21,157 nt of DNA, taken from NCBI GenBank assembly GCA_001598975.1, contig BBXU01000046.1, positions 1-21,157 of the forward strand. Reading direction: 5' to 3'. Position numbers and translations under genes: made by a program. Position 1 is the first letter of the stretch. Each line of letters begins with the position of its first letter. Shown here in pieces: positions 1 to 9,832 of this stretch. The notes beneath the pieces are model-generated. The model was not told the origin of the DNA, did no database searches, and saw only the letters and a list, made by a program, of their open reading frames with translations. The DNA is from Parachlorella kessleri. Lineage: Eukaryota > Chlorophyta > Trebouxiophyceae > Chlorellales > Chlorellaceae.

Positions 1-77
1 GCCCCCCACCCACCCACTCCCACTCACACACCCACTCACACACGCACGCACGCACGCACGCACGCGCGCGCGCGCGC
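1..77. repeat. CA/CG-type dinucleotide and GCAC microsatellite
   Basis: The window opens with C-rich CCCAC/CACA runs, then repeated GCAC units, then about 15 bases of alternating CG. It lies downstream of the last visible sulfotransferase exon on the minus strand, so it is probably in an intron or 3' flank of that gene. Alternating purine-pyrimidine tracts of this kind can adopt Z-DNA and vary in length; that is general knowledge, not something visible here. Confidence 0.85.
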
Positions 78-311
78 CCCACGTGAATCCGATGCCCAAG
101 AGTATATCCAGCACTGGAGAGGAACCACTACCTACAAAATGCTGATGGCAACGGCCTGCAACGCACGCAATTTTGGATCCTTGCAGGCTGAACCTTGCAA
201 CCTTACTACACACAGGCCGCAGGTCAGGGAGGCCCTACCTATCTGTGCTGCTCCTCAGCCCAGGCACCGCTTCATCAACCCACCACCCCTGAGCACCCCC
301 AGCCCTCCCAC

Positions 312-2358
312 CTTGCGCATGTGCTCTATGCTGGCTTGCTCGACAGCCAGCTGCTGCAGCTCAGGGTCATCGTGTCCTATCTGAAGGAAGTCAGCTAGCA
401 GCTTCACACAGGCGGGCAAGTCTTCATGGAGATCCTCATAGTGTATCCACAGCACATTTGGATCCTTCCTGCAAACCCGCAGAAGGTTCGATGAGTACTC
501 TCAGGTTTGATGTGTAGCCAAAGCTCCTGAGTTCTGGGCAGCCAGGCCGCCAAACAACGCGGAAGAAGTGCTGGCACAAGCTGGCACTGGTGCATGGCAG
601 TTAAGCCCGCTGACTGGCAGGTGACACCTTGCCGTTTGCAAAGCGTGTGCCCCAGGACTAGAGCCTTGTGGGTGCAGAAGATGCATTGAGCACCCCTTGC
701 CAGTAAGGCACACCCAGCTCGGCTCCTCCCCCAGTGTCTAGGCTGCATGCACTGTAGGCTGAGTCACTCCATGGCACCTGTGTGGGTACCAGGAGGCCAC
801 GTTGTGCCAGTGGCTGGCGTTGTGCATGGGGGTGGGCGCCTCGCCCCGTTGCAGCCAGAACTCCTCTAGGAACTGGTCCATGCTGATCTCGTCATTCTCG
901 AAGTACCAGCCGCTGCCGAGGAAGTAGTAGAAGCTTGGGCCCACGTCCAGGGGGTCTGGCAGGGATGGCAGGACACACTGGCAATGAGTAGACACTGGAG
1001 GGGCCCTCCCAGCCAAACCACCCTTGGCATGACCATGACGTGCATGAAATACAGGACTCCCAGCTGCAGCGAGACTGTGGGTGTGCAATGTGTAACCCTT
1101 GCGAACACATTTCACCCTGCTAAAGCTACACATACCATTCAGCAGGCAGCGGGACACGTGGGACGGGGTCAACCAGTTGCTCGACTTACAAATGACACTC
1201 ATTAGAATTCAAGCAAAGACTAGCGGTATGTCAGTCACAGGACCAGGGGTGTCAGCCCAGTCCCATTGCACTACGTGCCCAAGGCACGGAAGGCGCTGTT
1301 CAGACGATTGCGAGGAGGCAGCCTAAAGCATTACGAAGCCGAGACAAGGCATGCACTAGTCCACCCCCACCAGCACCAATGCATCCCTTGCCACCCAACC
1401 AAGCAGCACATGTCTGCCCTGCTCCCGGCCAACCATGCCCTCTTACCCCGCGTCACGTAGATGTACTTGCCCGCCCCCTTGGGCGTGTCGCGGTACCAGA
1501 AGTGTGTCTTGAACATGCGAGGGGGCGCCACCTGAGGCGCGTCCAGGTTTGTATACCCGTAGTCGTGGGCTGCCTCTATGCACGGAATCACCAGGTTGAT
1601 CTCCTCAAAGTTCATATCGCCCCGTGTGCGAAGGGAGTGCACAATCTGCGGCAGCCCCACGGTAGAAATGGATGTAGCAATCGACCGCGCTGCCTGCGCT
1701 GAAAAGGAAGCGTTGCGCCATGCACAGCTGGCGCATGGGAGGAGGGAGCGGAGAGTGGGCTGTCTTCCGGGAAGGGGGAGCCCACACGGGCCACAATGTC
1801 AGGAGACATGGAGATGGACCGTCAGCATTGGCTGTCAACTCACCTGGCACACCCAAGTGGTCCCACACTGCAGAACAAAGGAGTAGGGTGACTTGGACAA
1901 TCCATGCGCAGTTGCCAGTTTCAAGGCACCTGAGATGCTGTCGGTCAGCAGGCAGGGTTGGGGCAACACCCTGGCGCCGTACCTTGGGAGGTGTCACCAA
2001 AAACACATCATCCGGCTTCGGCTTGAAGCGAACAGCTGCAAACCAAGACACAACACATGGCTGTCTACGTGTTGCTAAGAGCACACTTCATCGAATGAGC
2101 AGGGCCCCAACTGCCAAGAGAGGGTACAAAGGGTATGAAATGGCCCTTAAGCAGCAGCAGGAGCAGCGCACCTTTCATCCTGCCCTCCTCGCTCTCTTCC
2201 TTGCTCATTTGCTCCTGCAGCAGCATGCTAGGTCTTCAAGATGCAAGTTGCTCCTTGTAGTACCAAGGGTAAAGACAGACGTCAATAGGCTTGGTCTGCA
2301 TACACACCTTCATCCTCCTGATTGCCTCACTCGAGGATGGGGTTGTTTCCAGCGGCAT
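312..2358 (-). CDS. Sulfotransferase domain protein (PAPS-dependent), 3' end cut by window
   Basis: Seven exons on the minus strand: 2308-2358, 2172-2214, 1983-2035, 1844-1867, 1447-1645, 778-955 and 312-468. All have GT-AG borders and matching phases, giving 235 codons. The family transfers sulfate from PAPS to a hydroxyl or amine acceptor. Visible motifs are the 5'-phosphosulfate loop PPKCGTTW (residues about 47-54), PRMFKTHFW, the YIYVTRDPLDV block (3'-phosphate site), SFYYFLGSGW, SHWHNVASW and LWIHYEDLHEDL followed by LADFLQIG. The start ATG at 2358 gives a short acidic, charged N-terminus with no targeting signal, so a cytosolic location is inferred. The usual C-terminal region with the RKG.vGdW-type motif is not found in 1-311, so the last exon or exons probably lie outside the window. 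The motif set is closest in style to sulfotransferases of bacteria and algae. The substrate cannot be told. A 24-nt micro-exon (1844-1867) encodes most of the PAPS loop. Confidence 0.87.
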
Positions 2359-2722
2359 GGTGCCAGGTGTCGCTTCCAATACGGAAGGGCCACACACGCC
2401 CGATCCTTTAAGCCTTGTTTATCAAAGCAAAACTTGGAAACAGGTTAATGGCAAAGTTCGACAGTGCTGCTCCTACATGTCCATGACATGTCGCAAACAA
2501 GCTGACCGTCAGAGAGGAGCCGTCTAGGCAAAAGGAAGCATGGCAAACTCAGTTTGCAGGGCCGTCAACGTTTTGGGTGCAGCTCCCTTGGGTAGGGTGC
2601 ACCTGGCATGCATCCGACTTGGTATCTGCTGACGTGTCACGTAAGTGGGGTACCCAGCCGCACTCCACAGCCCAGTTCATTGGACAAAACCTGAGAATAT
2701 ATTGCTGTAGTCATCAGCCGCA
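2359..2722. promoter_or_regulatory. Divergent promoter region, sulfotransferase / WD40 gene
   Basis: This 364-bp spacer lies between the start codons of two genes read in opposite directions, so it should hold both promoters and both 5' UTRs. A TATA-like GAATATATT sits about 25-30 bases before the WD40 ATG, which would be too close for a TATA box if the 5' UTR has normal length. No other element stands out. The role is inferred from position. Confidence 0.5.
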
Positions 2723-5700
2723 ATGGGCGACTTCGATGATGAGTTTGGAGACCTTGCCATCCCCAACTGCACCTTGCGGTGGGAAGTGGAGCTGCCGGAG
2801 TCCACAATAGCGTTGGCTCTGTCACCCAAAGAGCAGCTGGTAGCTGTGGGAACGGTAGAGGACGAAATATGCTTGCTGGACGTGGCGACTGGGGAAGTGA
2901 AGTTCAGGCTGGCAGGGCACGATGGTGAGCAGCGTGCACGGTGCGCCCCGTGCTCAGGCCCCTTGGTAGCTTTTGCAGCCAAAAGTAGTACCTTGGTTGC
3001 AGGGGGAACAAATGCGGTGGCCTTCTTGAGTGGCAACACCCTGGTCAGCGCCGGCGAGGACGGCAAAACTCGGGTTTGGAACGTCGGCAGGCAGAGCTGC
3101 ATACATGAGCTCGCCATCGATGCAGTTGAGCCAGACACGTGAGTCTGACGATGGGGGGCTAGATGAGGCCACGCGGAGGAGGCATGTTCTTCTCCATCCC
3201 GTCAGTGGCTGGCGTTGCGGCTAGGGACCTGCGAGCGCTGACCCCAGTGATGGCCATGTCTGGGCAGCTGCGTTGCGCATCGCGCATGGCAAGCTATGCT
3301 TTGTCCCCCTGCCGCCATTCTGGGACACCTCCCTGCCTGTCTCCTGTGTCTGCAGGAGTCCCTCGGGGTTCTCAGTCTCACATCTGGCGGTGGCCCCAGA
3401 TGCCTCTAGCTTTGCAGTGGCGGCCGGCAAGTCGGTTGTGCGGTTCTCGCTGGATTCACAGCAGGGACCTTCGGCTGAGCCCAAGCGGAAAGCATTTCCG
3501 CCGCTGGCCTCAACTGTGGAGGCCTTACGGTTTGACCGGCAAGGGAACCTCATGGCAGCTTACTATGGAGGTGAGGGGGGCGGGTGCATATGCCGAGGGG
3601 CCATGGCGCAACACAACCTGTCCCCAACTCGCAGGCTTGGTGGCGCATTAAATGTTATAAACCATGCCGGAAAGCCAACCCTCAGACACACGCATGAGCG
3701 GAGAAGGCCGGACTGTAGCATGCTTAGAGAGCTGAAGCTGTGTGTCTGGCAGGTGTCACTTACTGGGACTTCTCGCGGACCGAGGAGCAGCGCCAGGCGC
3801 TCGACTTGCCCTATCAGGTGCAGCCACGGGACTTCCTTCTTGCCAGGCTGTCAGCCAGCTTGGCACTTGCATCGCTGCAGGCTCTTGCAGCCTTGGACTG
3901 CAGCCAGGGGTGAACCAGGAGCACCCACTGGCTATGGTCCACGCGGCTTGCCATACGCGGCGCCACCCTACCCAACAACGATGTCAAAGTTGTGTACTGA
4001 CAGGCTGGCTTGCCTGGTACAGGGTGCCTGCCTCAGCTTGGATGCCACCCCGACGGCTGACTGGGTGGTGGCCGGGTGCCACGATTCCAGCGTGCACATC
4101 TACCACTTTAAGCGTCAGGAGGAGGCGGGGGTGGAGCTGGAGGTGGGTCTTTGACCATGGTGGCTGGTCGTGCAAACAGAGTTGAAGGTGAAGTGTAGTG
4201 ACAGGGCATGGATGCAGTTATGCTCTGGGGCTTGCCCGAGTCTTGTTCCAGGCCTTCTTCTGATCTAGGTCTCTGTCAATGGTGGCAGGTAGTCACACGA
4301 AGAGTTACTGTACCGACAGGACTGGGAGCAAATCTGCTCTGGGTCTTGCCTGAGCGCTGATGCCATAGCTATTTCTTATTTTGCTGGGGGTGGTACATGA
4401 CGCGATCTGTGGGAACAGGTAGGTGTTGAGTTCTTAGGGCCCGGAGTGGAGGGCAAGACGCTTTGAAGCCTCACGCACTGGGCTGTGCCAGCGGAATGGA
4501 GTATTCTGATCCCAGCAAACACACCATTACGTCACGCAGGAGATGCAATGCGGCGGCTATGAGGGCAAGGTGACGCTTGTGGACTTTGACAGGCGGGGCC
4601 GGCACATGGCATCAGCTGGAGGGGAGCGTAACATTGGTGAGTGAGTCGGGTTGTGCTCAGCATTTGCAAGGTTCTGAAGGATTTGTAAGTTTCTGCTTGT
4701 TGAAGCAGGATGCATCTTTCCAGGGAGCGCATAATGCATGTGGGTTGTGGGCCGTCTGCTGGGCTCGATACGTAGCTGTCAGTGCGATTTGGGGCGAACC
4801 CCACATACGGCAGCAAGGTTGGAGGATTTCATGGTGCAGGTGTGGGTCACACGAAGCCTGGGCCCGACCCCCGCACATGCTGTCTCTTGTTGCCCAAGGA
4901 CAATGGTGTCTTTCGCTTTTGGTCCCCCTGCAGTTTGGGACTTCAGCAAGACCCCCGCAGGCAGCCTGCCCACCCTCACCTTTGGGCACCGCAAGCCCAT
5001 CTCCTGCCAGGTGGGCCGTGCAGCAGCTTAATGGAGATACCACCAGTTCAGAAGATGCCCTTGACATGAGTGTTTACCCCCTGCACCGTGCGCAGCCTGT
5101 CATCCTTCATGCATGCGGCTCCTGCACCTTTCCTGTCCATGTCCAACTGAAAGGTGCCCTTCAACGCCTGTCCTGTGTTTGTTGGGGTCATCACCCCTGA
5201 CCACCAGCTTCCCCAACGTTCTAGTGCCACACCATGCAGGGGTGGCAGCCGGATGGCGACTTGCTAGCCACAGGCGGCCGCGACGGGCGCATCTACCTGT
5301 ATGATGTGGCCGACGCCATGCCCAACCGCGATGGCCCCTCCATGTGCCTGCCCGGGGCGCTGGCAGACAGGATGGGGGATGAGGTGACACAGCTGCGGTG
5401 GGCCAGCAATGGCCGCATCCTCGCAGGCTACCTCTCAGGTGGGCAATGACTCTTCTGACATTGTGCCTGCATTACTAGCCTCGTTCCTGTCAGATTTTAG
5501 GAATGTCTCTTCGAAGATGGTCAACAGCGTGGACATGGTAGCAGTGGGGTTGTGAAGGAAGCGTGGCTGCATGCACTGTGTACTCCCTGCTTCCAGGGGT
5601 GGAGGTACTATGATGTAGGCAGGTCTGTGAGAAAGGACCTCTTGTGCGGCAATGTGTGCCGCTGCGCTATGCCTGCCCTGGCACAGAGTCGCTGTTTGTG

Positions 5701-6041
5701 TTGCTGGGCAGGACGGCCAGGGTCATAACTTCTGGTCGGAATATGTGCGTGCATTTCCCGGTGGCTCCATTGGTGCGCTTACAAAGCCTGCTGCCCTTGC
5801 AGCAAGTGCTGTGCCCGGCCTGCTGGGAGCCCAGTCCATTTTCACCCCAACTCACGGCCTGTGGCCGGTGGTTGCAGGCTTTGTACGGCTTTGGGAGCTC
5901 CCAGTGGCAGAATCCTCTGAAGAGGAGGAGGAGGAGGCAGAAGGCACGGGGAGTGGCGACACCGCACCAGCAGCAGCAGGCAGTAGCAGCAGAGAGGGGG
6001 CAGCACGCAGCGGCACAGAGGCAGCAGCAGGCTCGAGTTAG
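2723..6041 (+). CDS. WD40-repeat beta-propeller protein, function unknown
   Basis: Nine exons: 2723-2924, 3003-3138, 3356-3570, 3753-3817, 4023-4142, 4540-4636, 4934-5010, 5240-5438 and 5878-6041. All have GT-AG borders with closing phases, giving 424 residues. WD-type blades are visible as VEDEICLLDVATGEV, SAGEDGKTRVWNV, AGKSVVRFSLD, GCHDSSVHIYHF, GYEGKVTLVDF, SAGGERNIVWDFS, ATGGRDGRIYLYDV and GFVRLWEL, about enough for one seven-bladed propeller. The N-terminus (MGDFDDEFGDL) is acidic. The C-terminus is a low-complexity tail with a run of six Glu, then Ala/Ser/Gly-rich sequence, ending in TAG. The VWDFS block followed by GH and a PDG..LATGG.DG blade recalls bacterial and cyanobacterial-type WD40 proteins, from memory only. 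Such propellers are protein-interaction scaffolds; partners and location cannot be told. The introns before exons 5, 6 and 9 are least certain, because small exons could be missed there. Confidence 0.82.
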
Positions 6042-6579
6042 CAAGGAATAGTATATAGCATGTACTGTTTGTAGTACATTTTAGACGTACTGACAGAACT
6101 CGTCACCAACCAATATATGTGTGGTATGACAATTGGAGGGTAGGCAGCACCATGCCAGAGCCAATCGCAACTGTGACATAGAGTGGACACCCCTCCTTAC
6201 AGTCTCTACAATTGCAGAATCTTTGTTGCCCCCTTGCTTACTGGCTTTACAATACCTGCGCTCACTGTCGCTCAAGCCCAAACGTAAACAAACGTCAGTC
6301 AATATATGTCATAAGGGAAGGCATTATAGCAACCAATGCAGGTCAAAGACGTACATGCGGGCTGGCAAAACTGGTACATGCAACTCATCAGCATCTACTG
6401 TCAGACCTAGCAACTCCATCGCAATAGAGACGCCACGGGCCTCAAAAGTCACCTGCAGGAGACCTACGACATCGAGTTCATTCGTTTCATCAATCAACTT
6501 TGCCGCCTAGCCTAGCTACTATGGCCTACATCAACCCCCAGCAGACACCAACTTGGAAGACCGCACAGCCCCAGGCGTG
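6042..6579. other. Convergent 3' intergenic region, WD40 / OXA1
   Basis: This 538-bp stretch lies between two convergent stop codons and holds both 3' UTRs. It is visibly more AT-rich than the flanking exons. TTACA occurs at 6197-6201 and 6247-6251, which reads TGTAA on the minus strand and could serve the OXA1 transcript. No TGTAA was seen on the plus strand for the WD40 gene. No further gene is supported. Confidence 0.55.
6247..6251 (-). terminator. Candidate TGTAA poly(A) signal for OXA1
   Basis: TGTAA is read on the minus strand about 330 bases after the OXA1 stop codon. This pentamer is the usual poly(A) signal of volvocalean algae. A second copy at 6197-6201 is an alternative. A 5-base match is weak evidence without 3'-end reads. 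Confidence 0.35.
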
Positions 6580-9367
6580 CTACCGGCTCTTCGCTGCTGC
6601 CCTGTCCAAAGCTTGCTCTATCCGTGCTGCGGATGCTGCTGCCTTGGCAGACCTGCCCTTGGGAGGCCGGTGCGAGAGGGTGACCACCGGCTTGCCCACC
6701 AGCTTGGCCTCTTTGCTGAGGTGTGCGGTTTTAAGGTCTGGCAACCCAAGCACCTTCTTCACGGAGGGTATCTTGATGAAGAGCGACTGCAGGCACGGGG
6801 GCGGGGCAAGAAGGCAATCGCCCGCAGTCAAGCTTGAGTGAGGCCTTTGCGCATCCCCTGGTAGCAATGGCAGCCAAGCCAGGCGATGCCGGCAGTCACG
6901 GGACCGATATTTCAAAACGTCAGGACAGTGCCGTGCTCCATCCAAAACAACCCGCAACCCCAGCCTAGGCTGGCCGCCCTCCCAACAATTGATATGTCTC
7001 TTCCAATAACAAAGGCGACGACTAAGTAAGGCAGCAGTGCAGGCATCAAATACCGCAGCCCGCCCCACCTGCACGAGGGAGAAGAGGTTGCTGGCTGTCC
7101 AGTAGCAGAAGACTCCCGCGGGCATGTTCATGGTGAAGGGGATCATGATCAATGCCAGGAAGCGCATGACCATCTTCATCCGCTTGCGGGTCTGCTCCGG
7201 CTGCACCAGGGGCACCGAAGCAGGCACAGCAGCATTCAAGATGCGTGCACATCGCTCCTGAGTGGGTGTAAGCGGTGAGAATTGACAATGACATAATGCA
7301 GACCACGTGCCGCGCAAAGATTTGAGCACTTCTACATCTAGTGCGGCTCTCAGATTGGGGTTCGGCTGTTAATTCCGCATTAACTCAGCACCTGCCCAGC
7401 AGTGAAATCCTATGCAAGATGCCAGCTGTGCAGGCTAATGCTGCTTCAAACACACAAGAGAGGACGGCGGAATGGCATGGGTGCATCGTCCTAGTGCTGC
7501 TGTCATCGCAAGAAGGGGTTATCAGCAGAGCTGCCCTGCGGGCGCTTGTCAGCTCCGAAAGATGGTTAACTTTGCTCTCAATCACCCAGCAGCACGAGGG
7601 CCCCTAGGCTCACGTCAGCAAGCGCCCTAACGTTGCACAGCAAGCCAGTAAAGCATCATGCCTGGCACTTTACCTGCCCCTCCATGCCAGTCTCAGCTCC
7701 AAGCTCCACGGTCAGCAGGAAAGTGAGGGAGGAGAGGACTGGCAGTAGGTAGTAAGGGTCCGCGACTGTCAGGTCGGGGAACCAGAATGCACCGCCCTCA
7801 ACTAAGGAAGGCACCTGCACAGCGAAACAGGCACAGGCAGCGATCAAGAATAGGCCATCGGCCCTTTCATTGCAGCATAAGCAGCCGAGAACCGTGCACT
7901 CAGCATGGCATGCTCCTGCCTGAGCCTTCAGATGCCCCAATAGTAATGCCCGCTTGCTGCGCTCCCTACCTCAACTGTATGCCCTGGGCAGGGACACCGA
8001 GCCGCAGGATGTTTCAACCATGCATGCGCAGCCCACCTTGACCTCCGCAAAGCCTCTGAGCGCGGAGAAGAAGCCGACAAACACGGGGAGCTGGATGAGA
8101 ACAGATGCCATGCTCTTCAGCGGGTTGCAGTCGTGCTTCTTGTAGATGGCTGCCACGCGCTGCTGGTACTCGCTCTGCAGCAGGACGGGAAGCGGCAGCA
8201 GGCGACGTGAGTGAAAGGCAATGGTGAACCGTCATCGCCCCAGCAAATGTCGCTCGTCCTGGCAAACAGTACGAACCAGGGTCGAATGGGGCAAGCAGGG
8301 CACTCACCACACGTCCCCCTTCCACCATGTCGCCACCCGCTTCCATCATGCGGCCACCCGTACATATGACCACCAACAGAACAACATCCCATTGGCCCCA
8401 CTGCACTCAGCTCACCACTGCGTTGGGGTTGCCCCCGAGCCTGCTCATCCTTCATCCACTCCACAAGCTTCTCAACCTCCGGCCGCGCTTGGGACAGCTT
8501 GTACGTGTTCTTTATCTGGAAGAGCATGACCGGAAAGGTGAGCAGCCGCACCCCAAAAGTAGTTGCCACAATGGAGTCCCACCACTCCAGCCCGGTTGCA
8601 TCATGGACAAGTATCAAGAGTTCCTGAATGCCGCGCGTGGGAAGCCAGACGTCCAGTGCTGCCGCTTGGAAGGCGTTTGCCTCGCCCGCGATGGCTGCCT
8701 GGACAATGGTGGCTGGGTCCAGAATTTGCGAGAGGTCTGGCAGTGGGGCCGCTACTGCCGCTGATGCTGCTGCGCTGCTGGCCAGGTCACTGGCTTCATC
8801 TGCAGCAGGCAGCTCACAGGCCTCTCAGTCCTTACCGAGACAGGGTGCCCCTTGTTAATTCTGCCAGATATCTTGCCATCAGAATATATCTAGTTGTCAC
8901 TGTTACGCTACACGTCACCCGGCAGGCTTTGAAGCCTGAACTCTGCCGGGCCCCCGCCCACACTGCCCCGTGCCTGTCATTTTGCATCCTGTCTTGGAAG
9001 CTGCCTTAAAGCATTTAATAGGTTCCATCTATTACTATGGAAGCCCTTTACGGAGAGGGCCCTCATAGTAACCGCCAGTTCCCGATTCCGTTCCATACCC
9101 AGGTGCAAAGGGCAGGCAGACTCTGAACAAGGCCTGCTCACCCTGTCTGCTGGGGCTGCAGCTGAAAAATCTATTACTGAAGTGGGAGGGCAGCCCAGCT
9201 GAGGTGCCCCAGGTGCTGCCCTGCTGCCACCTATCAAAGAGCTCAAGGGCTGGCAGGGCTGCCCCACGACCCCAGGCCTCTGCTGCCGCCCCCTCTGTGC
9301 TGCATACTGCTCCTGCTGACAGTTGTCGAGCAATCCTGCCAGCCACCACGGTGGACCGGCGCAGCAT
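6580..9367 (-). CDS. OXA1: OXA1/YidC/Alb3-family membrane insertase, probably mitochondrial OXA1
   Basis: Six exons on the minus strand: 9142-9367, about 8441-8799, 8037-8174, 7674-7814, 7069-7257 and 6580-6786, about 419 residues. OXA1 inserts proteins, including mitochondrially made ones, into the inner membrane. The start at 9367 gives an Arg/Ser/Ala-rich N-terminus (MLRRSTVVAGRIARQLSAG) typical of a mitochondrial presequence. The YidC core follows: IQELLILVHDATGLEWWDSI then RLLTFPVMLFQIK (first core membrane segment), YKKHDCNPLKS with IQLPVFVGFFSALRGFAE, a hydrophobic YYLLPVLSSLTFLLTVEL segment, and IPFTMNMPAGVFCYWTASNLFSLVQ. The C-terminal tail is basic and Ala-rich, as expected for the ribosome-binding tail of OXA1. 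The exon 2 to exon 3 join is a problem: the two nearby GT donors (8415 and 8418) give the wrong phase for the acceptor before 8174. The frame closes only with a GC donor after 8441, another donor, or an unseen micro-exon. Chloroplast Alb3 is less likely given the presequence and core style. Confidence 0.9.
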
Positions 9368-9832
9368 GTCAGGTGATGGCTGGGCAGCGCCTGCAGTACA
9401 GGGGTCAACCCAAACTATGTAGACGGGGGGCGAGCAGTCCTCAGCCCCAATCAGCAGTGAGAATGTGATACAGGACGCTCAATTGTGAGCAAGCATCATG
9501 TTTCACGTTCCCGCCATTAAAGGCGAGGGTCTAGGGCGGAGCTAGCACTTGGGCTCCAAAGTTGGACTGGCAGCCCCTTTCCTCCCTCTTCAACCCCTCA
9601 GGTGGGTAGTCTCTTGACCATGCTTGTTGTGGCAGGCCATGAGCCGTCGAGAGCAGCCTGGAATGGCACTGGCTTGCAGCATATGGTTTCATGCCCCTTC
9701 AGAAAGCTAGCATGCTTCCAAAGACTGTCAATGAGCTGGGCCGCCAATCGCAGGGTCTGCATGGTGTTCGTCAGATGTGGCATGTTTCACGGGGGGTTGC
9801 CGGACTTCTGCAGGTTGTAAAAAAGCGTCGCC
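9368..9832. promoter_or_regulatory. Divergent promoter region, OXA1 / uL14
   Basis: This 465-bp spacer lies between the OXA1 and uL14 start codons. It holds a long pyrimidine tract at 9571-9600 (CCCCTTTCCTCCCTCTTC and on), the type of sequence often seen at ribosomal-protein gene transcription starts in eukaryotes. A donor-like CAG|GTGGGT follows at 9601 and an acceptor-like CTTCTGCAG ends at 9813, so a 5' UTR intron of uL14 (9602-9813) is plausible. All of this is inference from position and consensus. Confidence 0.5.

Noticed and set aside
1720..2448. Long plus-strand open frame (242 codons) across the sulfotransferase 5' exons
   Set aside because: It is antisense to five well-supported exons, has no family motifs, and runs through their introns; it is a shadow frame.
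3273..4154. 293-codon plus-strand open frame taken as one protein
   Set aside because: Only 3356-3570 and 4023-4142 are coding in this frame. The middle reads through introns with GT-AG borders, and exon 4 of the WD40 gene lies in another frame.
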